A program made the position numbers and the translations under genes. A stretch of DNA of 64,000 nucleotides from contig CAWIJJ010000012.1 of NCBI GenBank assembly GCA_963836425.1, forward strand, positions 124,001 through 188,000. Direction: 5' to 3'. The notes under the pieces were generated by a model. It saw nothing but the letters and a program-made list of their open reading frames with translations. It had not been told where the DNA came from and did not search any database. This stretch comes from CAWIJJ01 sp963836425 (lineage in GTDB: Bacteria; Acidobacteriota; Terriglobia; Bryobacterales; Bryobacteraceae). This document shows, piece by piece, positions 25,037-33,933 of the stretch (position 1 is its first letter; each line of letters opens with the position of its first letter).

Positions 25037-26536
25037 CTACCTCACCCTGGGTCCGACCGCATTCCGCTCCGTGGGCGGGGGGATCGGGACGCCCGCCGCT
25101 TTCATGGCCCGCTGAATCGCGGCCACCGTCACCGGCGACGGCTTGAAATTGCCGAAGCGAAACCCCTCGGCGATCACCAGCGGCGTCCAGCCCTGCTTGT
25201 CCTCGCGGTTCCAGACCTCCGCCTTCGCCCCGTGCGCCGCCAGAAAATCCACCGCGCCGGGAAGGTTCTTGTAGGCCGCGCCGTGCATCGCCGTTTCGCC
25301 GTTGTCGTCCACCGCGTTCGGATCGTTGCCGAGGTCGAGCGCCACCTGCATGGCCTCCACCACTTCGCTTTCGGTGCCCGCGTCCTCGCCGGGCGAGCGC
25401 GTGCCCAGGCCCGCCGCCACGATCAGGGGCGTTGCGTGGTCGGCATTCGAGATCAGCGGATCCGCGCCGAGCGACGCCAGGTACCGCATCAGCTCGGCAT
25501 CCGCCGTCCGCGCCGCCAGCAGAAACGGCGTGGCCCCGAGGGTGTTCAAACTGGTGAGTCCGACCCCCACCTTCTTCGTCATCCGCGCGTTCAAATTCGC
25601 GCCCTTTTCCGCCAGCTTCTTCACGAATTGCAGGCTGGTCATGCTGCCCGAGCCCTGCGGCGCCGGATCGTTGTCTCCGCCGCCCGGCTTGCGCACCCAG
25701 CTCACGATGTGCAGCGCCGTGTACCCGGGACCGGTCGCGTTGGGGTCCGCCCCCGCATCCAGCAGCGCCGCCGCCAGTTCGAAATGCGCGTTGGCCGCGG
25801 CGATGTGGAGCGCCGTCGATCCCGCACGCGGAGCCCCATGGCGCTGCGCCAAGCGGCGTCCCGGCTGCGGCGGCTGAATCGTGTCGTTGACGTCCGCGCC
25901 TGCCGCGAGCAGCGCCTTCACCACGCCCATCCGGCCTTCCCGTACCGCGAACAGAAATGCGGTGAAGCCCGTGTCGAGACGCGTGTGCAGGTCCGCGCCG
26001 GCGGCGAGCAGCGCTTCCACCGCCTCCACGTTGCCTTCCGCCGCCGCCCACATGAGGGCGTTCTGGCCGTGCTTCGGCTCCCGCACCTTGGGGTCCGCCC
26101 CGTGTGCCAGCAGCGACCGCACGGCCGGAAGTTTTCCCGTGCGCGACGCGGTCATCAGCGCCGTCTCGCCGCCCGGCAGCGTCGCATTCGCGTCCGCGCC
26201 CGCCCCGAGCAGCAGTTCCACCATGGCGCCGTCGCCGTTCGTGCAGGCGAGCGCCAGCGGCATCACGCCGTAGCGATTGACTGCATTCGGATCGGCCCCA
26301 GCTTTAACCAGCAGGGCGGCCGTTTCCACATCGTCGTTGCGCGCCGCCCAGTGCAGGGCCGTGGTGCCGTCCACCTGCGCCGCGTTCGCATCCGCATGTT
26401 GCACGAGCAGCGCGCGGATTTTCGCCCGGTCCCCGCGCTGCGCCGCTCCGGCGAGCGCCGCATCCCCCGCGCCGGCGGCCGCGGCAGCCAGCAACAGCAG
26501 GGTTCCGAGGATTCCCGCAGCCATCGCGTGCTTCAC
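25037..26536 (-). CDS. Exported ankyrin-repeat protein of the DUF1592/DUF1552 operon
   Basis: A 499-residue protein with a signal peptide (residues 1-23) followed by some ten ankyrin repeats (for example TALHWAARNDDVETAALLVKAGADPNAVN-type units) up to about residue 440. Ankyrin repeats bind partner proteins; here they should work in the periplasm. Its ATG overlaps the DUF1552 stop by four bases. Ankyrin proteins accompany DUF1592/DUF1552 pairs in other acidobacterial genomes as I recall, so it may be a structural partner of that cytochrome system. The last helix is proline-rich. No enzymatic domain is present. Confidence 0.85.
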   Translation of the reverse strand: MKHAMAAGILGTLLLLAAAAAGAGDAALAGAAQRGDRAKIRALLVQHADANAAQVDGTTALHWAARNDDVETAALLVKAGADPNAVNRYGVMPLALACTNGDGAMVELLLGAGADANATLPGGETALMTASRTGKLPAVRSLLAHGADPKVREPKHGQNALMWAAAEGNVEAVEALLAAGADLHTRLDTGFTAFLFAVREGRMGVVKALLAAGADVNDTIQPPQPGRRLAQRHGAPRAGSTALHIAAANAHFELAAALLDAGADPNATGPGYTALHIVSWVRKPGGGDNDPAPQGSGSMTSLQFVKKLAEKGANLNARMTKKVGVGLTSLNTLGATPFLLAARTADAELMRYLASLGADPLISNADHATPLIVAAGLGTRSPGEDAGTESEVVEAMQVALDLGNDPNAVDDNGETAMHGAAYKNLPGAVDFLAAHGAKAEVWNREDKQGWTPLVIAEGFRFGNFKPSPVTVAAIQRAMKAAGVPIPPPTERNAVGPRVR

Positions 26537-27867
26537 AGCGAGAGCAGTTCCTCGACTTTGCCGTTGCTGTCGGCGAACGAATCCATGCGCACGCCCACTC
26601 GTTCCAGCAGGGTCAGGTGCACGTTTGCCAGCGGCGTGGGCTTCGCGTACCGGATGTGCCGCCCGCCCTTGAATCCGGTGCCGCCGCCTCCCGCCACCAG
26701 CACCGGCAGGTTGACGTGGTCGTGCTTGTCGGCGTCGCTCATGCCGCTGCCGTAGAGGATCAGCGAGTGGTCGAGCAGCGACCCGTCGCCGTCCGGCGTG
26801 GCCTTCAGTTTCTCCAGGAACCCCGCGAACAGCGACACGTGAAACGCGTTGATCTTGGCCACTTTCGCCAGCATTTCCGCGTTGCCGCCGTTGTGCGTCA
26901 GCGGGTGGTGCCCTTCCGGCACGCCGATCTCCGGATACGCGCGGTTGCTGGTCTCGCGCGCAAGCTGGAAGGTGGCGACGCGCGTCACATCACCCTGGAA
27001 GGCGAGCACCTGAAGGTCGAACATAAGCCGCGCGTGATCCGCATACGCCGCCGGCACGCCCACGGGACGGTCCAGGTCAGGCAGCGCCGAATCGGCGGTC
27101 GCGGCCTCCGCTTTCTGGATGCGCCGCTCGACTTCCCGCACCGTGTCCAGGTACTGGCTGACTTTATTGCGGTCGCCCGGCCCAAGCTTCTTTTGCAGCC
27201 GGGCGATGTCGTCCTTCATGAAGTCGAGCAGGCTCGCGCTTTTTCGCAGTTCCGCCATCCGGTCCGCCGGACTGCCGCCATCGCCGAAGAGGCGTTCGAA
27301 GGCGACCCGCGGATGGGCCTCGGCCGGCAGCGGCGTGGTGGGGGAGGACCACGAAAGATCGTTCTGATAGACGCACGCGTAGCCGTTGTCGCACTGCCCC
27401 ACCGTGGTCAGCAGGTCCATCGCCAGTTCGATCGAAGGCAGGCGCGTCTCGCGGCCGATGTGCTGCGCGGCTACCTGGTCCACCGTGGTGCCCAGGTAGT
27501 AATCGCTGCTTTCGGTCCACTTGGCGGTGGCCGCGCTCAGGAATGCGGCGTTCGAGGTGGCGTGCGTTCCCGGATACGCGTTCCGCAGTTCCAGGTTGCT
27601 GATCACGGTAAGCTGGTCGCGCACGCCCGCGAGCGAGCCGAGCGTTGGCGAAAGGTCGCCGAGAGTCTCCCCGCCGGGCGGCGTCCACAGCGGCATGTGC
27701 GCGCCCATGGGCATGTACACGAAGCCGAGGCGGCGCACCGGCCGCGCCGGGGATTGTGCCATCGCCGTCATGGACGGCGCCATCGCGTCCAGCAGCGGCA
27801 GCGCCAGCGTGGTCCCCACTCCGCGCAGAAACGTGCGGCGCGGCAGCGATTTTTTCGTGACGATCAT
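26533..27867 (-). CDS. DUF1552 family protein, Tat-exported
   Basis: A 444-residue member of DUF1552, a family always found beside DUF1592 cytochromes in planctomycetes, verrucomicrobia and acidobacteria and related in fold to the DUF1501/sulfatase-like superfamily. The start MIVTKKSLPRRTFLRGVG at 27867 provides a twin-arginine signal and has GGAGGTC upstream; a longer frame to 28362 is antisense noise. Conserved-looking phrases include GFVYMPMGAHM near residue 50 and LYGSGMSDADKHDHVNLPV near 385. It overlaps both neighbours by four bases. The substrate is unknown, but the pairing with a haem protein suggests oxidative attack on a polymer or lipid. Confidence 0.88.
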   Translation of the reverse strand: MIVTKKSLPRRTFLRGVGTTLALPLLDAMAPSMTAMAQSPARPVRRLGFVYMPMGAHMPLWTPPGGETLGDLSPTLGSLAGVRDQLTVISNLELRNAYPGTHATSNAAFLSAATAKWTESSDYYLGTTVDQVAAQHIGRETRLPSIELAMDLLTTVGQCDNGYACVYQNDLSWSSPTTPLPAEAHPRVAFERLFGDGGSPADRMAELRKSASLLDFMKDDIARLQKKLGPGDRNKVSQYLDTVREVERRIQKAEAATADSALPDLDRPVGVPAAYADHARLMFDLQVLAFQGDVTRVATFQLARETSNRAYPEIGVPEGHHPLTHNGGNAEMLAKVAKINAFHVSLFAGFLEKLKATPDGDGSLLDHSLILYGSGMSDADKHDHVNLPVLVAGGGGTGFKGGRHIRYAKPTPLANVHLTLLERVGVRMDSFADSNGKVEELLSL

Positions 27868-30206
27868 TGCGACCTCCTCATTTGAAACGGAGTGCTGTTG
27901 ACGATACCCAGAATGAACGACGAGAACTTGAAATCCTTTGCCTGCGCGCCGCGCACCACCCCGCGTACCGCCGGCGCATCGTACGCTTCCACGCCGCGCC
28001 CGAGTGCATACGTCAGCAGTTTTTCGGTCAGCGTGCCGGCGAAAACCTCGGGCCGCGCCAGCAGCGCCTTTTCGAGTCCTGCCACGCCTTCGAATTTGCT
28101 GCCGTCCGGCAACCCGCCTGACGCATCGATTGGCTTGCCGTCTTCGGCCGAGCGCCAGCGGCCCACCGCGTCGTAGTTCTCGAGTGAAAAGCCCACCGGG
28201 TCCATCAACCGGTGGCAGCCCGAGCAGGCCGGATTCTCGCGATGCTCCGCCATCCGCTCGCGCATCGACCGCACCGCCGAAGGGCCGCTGCGCTCCTTGA
28301 GCGGCGGCACCGACGCGGGCGGCGGCGGAGGCGGCACCCCGAGAATGTTGCTCAGAATCCACTTGCCGCGAATCACCGGCGACGTGCGCGTGGCGTACGA
28401 CGTCACAGTCAGGATGCTCCCCTGCCGCAGCAGACCGCCCCGCGAGCCGTCCGGAAACTCCACCCGGCGGAAACGGCTGCCGTAAATATTCGGCACGCCG
28501 TAGTGCTTCGCCAGTCGCTCGTTCAGGAACGTGTAATCGGCGCGCAGCAGGTCAAGCACGCTGCGGTCCTCCCGCACGATGCTCTCGAAGAACATCTCGG
28601 TTTCCTGCCGGAACGCCTGCCTCAGGTTATCGTCGAAATCCGGAAACGCGCGCATGTCGGGATGCGCCGCATCCAGGTTCCGCAGGTACAGCCACTGCCC
28701 CGCGAAATTCGTCACCAACGATTGGGAGCGCGCGTCGGCCAGCATTCTGCGCACCTGGCGCTCCAGCACGCCCGGACTCCGCAGGCGGCCCTGAATTGCG
28801 GCATCGAGCAATTCGTCGTCGGGAATGCTGCTCCACAGGAAGAAGGAAAGCCGCGTGGCCAGTTCCAGGTCGCTCAGCCGGTAGGCCGTCCCGGGCGCCG
28901 CACCGCGCGGATCCTCTTCCACGCGGAACAGAAATTCCGGGCTCACCAGCACGGCGCGCAACGCCATCTCGATCCCGTTCTCGTGGCCGGCCTCGGCGCG
29001 GCCCTCGCGGTAAAACTGGAGGGGCGCCTGAAGGTCCGCGTCCGTCACCGGCCTGCGCCATGCGCGCCGCATCAGAGTGCTCAGGATCCGCTTCGCGCAC
29101 GGCTCCTCTTCGCCGCTGTTCGTGGGCGAGCAGATCAGGATGCGCTGCCGCGATGGCGTCGTCCCCGGACCCTTCGCGTCGTACGGGCCGTTCACGGTGA
29201 GGGAGTACACGGCCGTCTGGATGCGCGGATGCCGGTCCATGTTGAAGTGCGCCTGGTACGGCTGCCGTTCGGTCTCGAGCAGGGTAGACGCGCGCTTCGG
29301 AAACGCCGCCGCCACCAGGTGCGGGCCCGCGCTCACCGGGATGCGCACGTGCAGATCCCGGTCCACCGCCGAATGGTCCGTCGTGCCGCGCGGCGGCTTG
29401 ACCGTGAACAGACCCACACGCGCGCCGTCCACCATGATCTCGACGTCCTGCTCGTCCCGCAAACCCTCCACCTGTTCGTTGCGGTCGCGCGCCAGGCGCA
29501 CGCGGATTTCGTAATCGCCGTCGAGCGGAAAGGTGTAATGCACGGCCAGGCCCCCGCGGGTGCCGAGGGGCAGATTTTCGAAATGCTCCTCCTGGGTCAG
29601 GTCCGGCGGGAGGTTCACGGTATCGCCGCCCGGCGACCGGACGGGGCTTCCGATGGCCAGCCGGCTGATTCTGCGCGCCGCGGTAACGTAACGCTCGAGC
29701 AGCGTCGGCGAGAGCCCGCCTACCGTGACGTTATCGAAGCCGTGGCTGGCGTCGTCGGCCGGCAGCATTGAGGCGACATCCATTTCGAGCGCCAGCAGGT
29801 CGCGGACCGCATTCCGGTATTCGGTGCGATTGAGGCGCCGGAAGGTGTCCGTCCGCCCGGGGTTCAGATGCGCGGCCGCCGCCCGGTCAAGTTGGCCTTC
29901 GAGCGAAGCGATCAGCGCCTGGTAGGTGGGTTCGGCGGGCCGCGGCAGCCCCGCCGGCGGCATGGAGCGGACGCGCAGCCGCCGCACCACCTTTTCCCAG
30001 ATTTCAGGATGCTCGCCCGCCCGCTGCGCCGAAGCCGCATCGAGCGCCAGGCCCGCCGTCTTGAGCTTGCTGTTGTGGCACCCGGCGCAGTACCGGTCGA
30101 TGGCAGCCGTGGCCGGGGCAGGGGACGCCTGTTGCGGGCTGGCAGCGTTAGCGATACCACCCCAGATCAGGAATGCGAACGTGGCAGGTCGAAGGTACCC
30201 AGTCAA
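27864..30206 (-). CDS. DUF1592 multidomain cytochrome (planctomycete-type)
   Basis: A 780-residue exported protein with the usual module order: signal peptide (1-22), haem-binding YCAGCHN near residue 40, DUF1587 (about 120-185), a carbohydrate-binding-like beta region (about 200-330), DUF1595, DUF1592, DUF1588 and DUF1585 at the C-terminus. A second CxxCH (CSGCHRLMDPVGFSLENYD) near residue 670 is typical of DUF1588. Such proteins are abundant in polymer-degrading planctomycetes and acidobacteria. The start appears to be TTG at 30206, with TATACT at 30224-30219 about 12 bases upstream as -10 box. It heads the four-gene operon continuing with DUF1552, ankyrin and TIR-TPR genes. Confidence 0.88.
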   Translation of the reverse strand: MTGYLRPATFAFLIWGGIANAASPQQASPAPATAAIDRYCAGCHNSKLKTAGLALDAASAQRAGEHPEIWEKVVRRLRVRSMPPAGLPRPAEPTYQALIASLEGQLDRAAAAHLNPGRTDTFRRLNRTEYRNAVRDLLALEMDVASMLPADDASHGFDNVTVGGLSPTLLERYVTAARRISRLAIGSPVRSPGGDTVNLPPDLTQEEHFENLPLGTRGGLAVHYTFPLDGDYEIRVRLARDRNEQVEGLRDEQDVEIMVDGARVGLFTVKPPRGTTDHSAVDRDLHVRIPVSAGPHLVAAAFPKRASTLLETERQPYQAHFNMDRHPRIQTAVYSLTVNGPYDAKGPGTTPSRQRILICSPTNSGEEEPCAKRILSTLMRRAWRRPVTDADLQAPLQFYREGRAEAGHENGIEMALRAVLVSPEFLFRVEEDPRGAAPGTAYRLSDLELATRLSFFLWSSIPDDELLDAAIQGRLRSPGVLERQVRRMLADARSQSLVTNFAGQWLYLRNLDAAHPDMRAFPDFDDNLRQAFRQETEMFFESIVREDRSVLDLLRADYTFLNERLAKHYGVPNIYGSRFRRVEFPDGSRGGLLRQGSILTVTSYATRTSPVIRGKWILSNILGVPPPPPPASVPPLKERSGPSAVRSMRERMAEHRENPACSGCHRLMDPVGFSLENYDAVGRWRSAEDGKPIDASGGLPDGSKFEGVAGLEKALLARPEVFAGTLTEKLLTYALGRGVEAYDAPAVRGVVRGAQAKDFKFSSFILGIVNSTPFQMRRSQ

Positions 30207-30253
30207 CGGACTAGGAATAGTATATCCCCGCCGCCACTCTCATGCGCGCCGCG

Positions 30254-31210
30254 CTAATTTGTCGCCGGGGCCAGCAGGTATTGCCGCTTTGGCGGGGAAG
30301 GCGGCTTCGCCTCCGCTCTGCCGTCCCTGGGCACGTACATCAAGCCCGGCTTCAGCAGCTTCCCCACGATTTCGTTGCGCCTGGCCTTCTTCTCCACAAA
30401 TTCGGCTCCCGCGGCTGTGACGGCGTAGTCCGAGTTGTCGGCCACCGTCACGTATTCCTTCTGGCGCAGGTACCACATCGTGAAACTCAGGTATTCGCGC
30501 GGGAATCCCATCTCCTTTTCGAGATCCAGCAGGGACACTCCGGGTTTGTCGGGATTCGTGCGGCGCCGGTTGTAGAGCAGGCACAGCACCCCGAGCCGGC
30601 GGTTGTTCTCCGCATCCACGCCCGTGACGAAATCCTTGAGGCCGAAGATCGGCAACGGGCCCTCGTCCCGCGCCTGCTCCAACTCCCCGTCGTACTCCGC
30701 CCTGCGGTCGGGGTCGGAGAGCACCGTGTAGGCCCGCTTCAGGCGGAGAAACTCTTCCACGTCGCCTGTCTCGGGATTGTCCGGATGGAATCGCGCCGCC
30801 ATCATGCGGAAGACGCGGTGGATGGTCTGCATCTCCGCCTTCGGGTTGATCTGAAGGGCTTCGTAGTGGTCGGGCTCCCGGTCCGGCAGCGCCGTTCGTT
30901 TGGGAGGCGGCGGGGGAGGGGGCGGCGCGGGCGGCTCCATTATTTCCCGGAATTCCAGGCCGACCTGAAATTTCCCGCCCCGGGCGGCGCAGTGGATCAC
31001 TTCGCAATCGCCCTTGATCTTGCTGTCGCGCGACTGCACGAACACGATCGAGCCCAGCTTGAACTCGCAGGTGGATTCGATTCCCACGCCGCCCGTGCAG
31101 ATGTCGATTCCCATGCCCTCGGCGGAGTACATCTTGCCGTCCTTTCCCTTCCACGTGAGAAAGTAAAGTCCGCGCTTCACCTGCCGGGCGTTCGACCGCA
31201 GATCCTCCAT
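30254..31210 (-). CDS. PilZ-DnaJ fusion protein
   Basis: A 318-residue cytoplasmic protein joining two domains rarely seen together. Residues 1-90 look like a PilZ domain (basic start, GIDICTGGVGI in place of the usual DxSxxG, then EFKLGSIVFVQ), the fold that binds cyclic di-GMP. After a run of ten prolines, residues 113-178 are a J domain with the HPD triplet at 142-144, which stimulates DnaK ATPase. The C-terminal 120 residues are helical and may be a winged helix. The ATG at 31210 with GGAG in front is preferred to a frame opening 50 codons earlier. A link between c-di-GMP and chaperone recruitment is possible but unproven. Confidence 0.8.
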   Translation of the reverse strand: MEDLRSNARQVKRGLYFLTWKGKDGKMYSAEGMGIDICTGGVGIESTCEFKLGSIVFVQSRDSKIKGDCEVIHCAARGGKFQVGLEFREIMEPPAPPPPPPPPKRTALPDREPDHYEALQINPKAEMQTIHRVFRMMAARFHPDNPETGDVEEFLRLKRAYTVLSDPDRRAEYDGELEQARDEGPLPIFGLKDFVTGVDAENNRRLGVLCLLYNRRRTNPDKPGVSLLDLEKEMGFPREYLSFTMWYLRQKEYVTVADNSDYAVTAAGAEFVEKKARRNEIVGKLLKPGLMYVPRDGRAEAKPPSPPKRQYLLAPATN

Positions 31211-31296
31211 CAAACACTCCTTCGGGGGAAATGGTACGGTGTCACGCCCGCGAAGGACAAGGTTGGCTAGCGATAGCATCCCTCCGCTAACCACGG

Positions 31297-32481
31297 TCAA
31301 TCGGTGTCGAGAGCCTGCTCCAGGTCGGCCAGCACGTCTTCGGCTGCCTCGATCCCGCACGAGAGCCGCACCAGGTTATCCCCGATCCCCAACCGCTGGC
31401 GGTGCCTGGGAGACAATTCGCGGTGCGAACTCATGGCCGGGTACAGCATCATCGTGTGGACGTCGCCCAGCGACGTGGCCCGCACCACCAGCTTCAACGC
31501 GTCCATGCACCGGAATACTTCGTTTCTGCCCGCGCCGCGAATCTCGAAGCTCACCATTCCGCCGTAAAGGTTCGCCGGAAACAGCCGTCGGATCGTGGCC
31601 GCGTCGGGATGCTTTCCATCGGCGGGAAAGTAGACCCGCTCCACTTTCGGATGCGCGCTCAGCCGCGCCGCGATGCGGCACGCGTTGGCGCACTGCCGTT
31701 CCATCCGCAGCGGAAACGTCTTGATGCCCCGCATCGTCAGGTAGCTTTCGAACGGCCCCAGCACTGGACCGATGGTGCGCGACAGCGCGCGCAGCGGTTC
31801 GTAATGCTCGCTGTCCGATATCACCGCTCCGCCCAGCACGTCGCCGTGGCCGGCCAGGTACTTGGTCACGCTGTGGACGCTCAGGTGCGCCCCCAGCTCC
31901 AGCGGCCGCGAGAGCAGCGGCGTGGCGAACGTGTTATCCACCACCAGCGCCGCCCCGGCCTCTCGCGCAATCGCCGCAATGGAGTCGGTCGCCGGGACGC
32001 GCAGCAGCGGGTTCGAAATGGTTTCTATCAGGATGCAGCCTGGCTTCTCCTCGGCCGTCACCGCGCGCAGGTTGTCCAGGTCGCACACGTCCGTGAAGCG
32101 GATTTTGACCCCCGCCGGCTCGAACACCTTCATCAGCAGCCCGATGGTGGCGCCGTATAGCGCGTCGGCGGCCACAATCGTTTTGCGCCGGTCAGCCAGC
32201 GCCGTCAGCAGCGCCATGTGCAGCGCGGACATGCCGGAGGAGCACGCCAGCGCGCCGCGGCCGCCCTCCAGGTCCGCCAGCAGCTCTTCGAGGGCGCCGG
32301 TGGAGGGATTGTCGTAGCGCGCGTAGCAGTAGCCCTGCTCCTCCTGGCCGAAAATCCGGTCGAGCTGCTCCATCGATTCGTAGAAGAAACTGGTCGCCGT
32401 GTGAATCGGTGTCGCCACCGGAACGTAATTGCCGCTCTTCTTGCGGTCCCCCGTGTGGACCGCCCGGGTGTGGATGTTCAC
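31297..32481 (-). CDS. Cys/Met-metabolism PLP enzyme (cystathionine or methionine gamma-lyase class)
   Basis: A 394-residue fold-type I PLP enzyme. The PLP lysine lies in SVTKYLAGHGDVLGG near residue 205, preceded by VVDNTFATPLL with the cofactor-binding Asp, and an early YARYDNP supplies the phosphate-binding Tyr of the neighbouring subunit. The family covers cystathionine gamma-synthase, beta/gamma-lyases, O-acetylhomoserine sulfhydrylase and methionine gamma-lyase; sequence alone does not decide. The start is GTG at 32481 with GAGGAAAT before it. It begins two bases after the cysS stop, and this linkage favours a role in cysteine supply or turnover. Confidence 0.87.
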   Translation of the reverse strand: MNIHTRAVHTGDRKKSGNYVPVATPIHTATSFFYESMEQLDRIFGQEEQGYCYARYDNPSTGALEELLADLEGGRGALACSSGMSALHMALLTALADRRKTIVAADALYGATIGLLMKVFEPAGVKIRFTDVCDLDNLRAVTAEEKPGCILIETISNPLLRVPATDSIAAIAREAGAALVVDNTFATPLLSRPLELGAHLSVHSVTKYLAGHGDVLGGAVISDSEHYEPLRALSRTIGPVLGPFESYLTMRGIKTFPLRMERQCANACRIAARLSAHPKVERVYFPADGKHPDAATIRRLFPANLYGGMVSFEIRGAGRNEVFRCMDALKLVVRATSLGDVHTMMLYPAMSSHRELSPRHRQRLGIGDNLVRLSCGIEAAEDVLADLEQALDTD

Positions 32482-32483
32482 GC

Positions 32484-33884
32484 CTATTTCCTCTTCCAGC
32501 GAATGCCGGCTTTGGTGTCTTCGAGAATAATTCCCTGCGCCATCAGCTCGTCGCGAATCTGGTCGGCGCGGCTGAAGTTCTTCGCCTTTTTGGCGGCCGT
32601 TCGTTCGGCGATCAGCGCCTCCACGTCCGCATCGGCCAGCGAGTCCGCCTTGGCCGTGGGGCGCAGCACGTCGAAAACCGAATCGAAGAGCCGCAGAAAT
32701 TCGAGTGCCCCGGCCACGTTGCCCGCGCGGAACTGGCCCGAATCCATGACGCTGTTGGCATCGCGGATGAACTCGAAGACCGCGCCCAGCGCGCCCGCCG
32801 TATTCAAATCGTCGTTCAGGCTGTCGGTGAACGCCTGCGCCGCCGCCGCCGTGCGCTCCGCCGTCCTTTCGTCCATGCCTTCGGCGAAGCGGTCGGTCTC
32901 CAGGCGCAGCTTGAAATTGCGCAGCCGGTCGATCGCCGTCGCCGCCGACTTCAACCCGTCCATGGTGAAGTTCAACTGCTTCCGGTACGGCACCGAAGCG
33001 AGCAGATAGCGGATCGCCTCCGGCGCGTGTCCCTGCCCGATCAGGTCGCGCAAAGTATAGAAGTTGCCCAGCGATTTGGACATCTTCTGCCCTTCCACCA
33101 TCAGGAACTCGGCATGCAGCCAGAAGCGCGCAAACGGTTTCCCGGTGAGCGACTCGGATTGCGCGATCTCGTTTTCGTGGTGCGGAAACACCAGGTCCAC
33201 GCCGCCCGCATGAATGTCCAGCGTCTCTCCCAGGTACTTGATGGCCATCACCGAGCACTCGATATGCCAGCCCGGGCGGCCCGGGCCGATCTCGGTTTCC
33301 CACGCCGGCTCTCCCGGCTTGGGCGCCTTCCACAGGGCGAAGTCGCGCGCGTCGGCTTTTTCGTACTCGTCCAGGTCCACCCGCGCCCCGGCCATGTTGC
33401 CGCTGAAATCGTTGTGCGAGAGCTTGCCGTATTCGGGAAACGTGGCGATCCGGAAATAGACTGACCCGTCGCTGGTATACGTGTGGTTCGCCGCCGCCAG
33501 TTTCTCGATCGCGCTCACCATGTCTCCGATGTGCTCGGTGGCCGGCGTCAGCCGCTCCGGCCGCTCCAGCCGCAGCGCGTCGCAATCTTCGAGAAACGCC
33601 TTCGTGTAGACCTCCGTGTACTCCTTGAGCGCCTTGTTCTGCGCCACCGCGTTGCGGATGATTTTATCGTCCACGTCCGTCACGTTCATCACGTGATTGA
33701 GTTTGAAACCGCTCGCCCGAAGCCATTTCCGCAGCAGATCCACGAACGTGAAGGAACGGAAATTTCCGATGTGGGCAAAATCGTAGACCGTGGGCCCGCA
33801 GGTGTACATGCGGACGGTGTTGTCGCGCGCCGGCGCGAACTCCTCCACCTGTTGGGTAAGCGTGTTGTAGAAGCGCAGAGCCAT
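32484..33884 (-). CDS. cysS: Cysteinyl-tRNA synthetase
   Basis: A 466-residue class I aminoacyl-tRNA synthetase that charges tRNA-Cys. It shows YTCGPTVYDFAHIGNFRSF, with the first zinc cysteine and the HIGH-type motif, then WHIECS and FPHHENEIAQ with the other zinc ligands, and KMSKS near residue 265. The DALR anticodon-binding region and the usual C-terminus follow. Length is normal. The ATG at 33884 is five codons inside the longest frame and begins the conserved MALRFYNTLT. The Cys/Met-metabolism enzyme follows two bases downstream. Confidence 0.96.
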   Translation of the reverse strand: MALRFYNTLTQQVEEFAPARDNTVRMYTCGPTVYDFAHIGNFRSFTFVDLLRKWLRASGFKLNHVMNVTDVDDKIIRNAVAQNKALKEYTEVYTKAFLEDCDALRLERPERLTPATEHIGDMVSAIEKLAAANHTYTSDGSVYFRIATFPEYGKLSHNDFSGNMAGARVDLDEYEKADARDFALWKAPKPGEPAWETEIGPGRPGWHIECSVMAIKYLGETLDIHAGGVDLVFPHHENEIAQSESLTGKPFARFWLHAEFLMVEGQKMSKSLGNFYTLRDLIGQGHAPEAIRYLLASVPYRKQLNFTMDGLKSAATAIDRLRNFKLRLETDRFAEGMDERTAERTAAAAQAFTDSLNDDLNTAGALGAVFEFIRDANSVMDSGQFRAGNVAGALEFLRLFDSVFDVLRPTAKADSLADADVEALIAERTAAKKAKNFSRADQIRDELMAQGIILEDTKAGIRWKRK

Positions 33885-33933
33885 AATTTTGGGGAACAAA
33901 TCAATCGTACCAGAGGCCGGATGCCGCCCTCCT

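Noticed and set aside
25013..29771. Three long rightward frames across the DUF1592/DUF1552/ankyrin genes
   Set aside because: They mirror the codon structure of the leftward genes and contain no recognisable domain or ribosome site.
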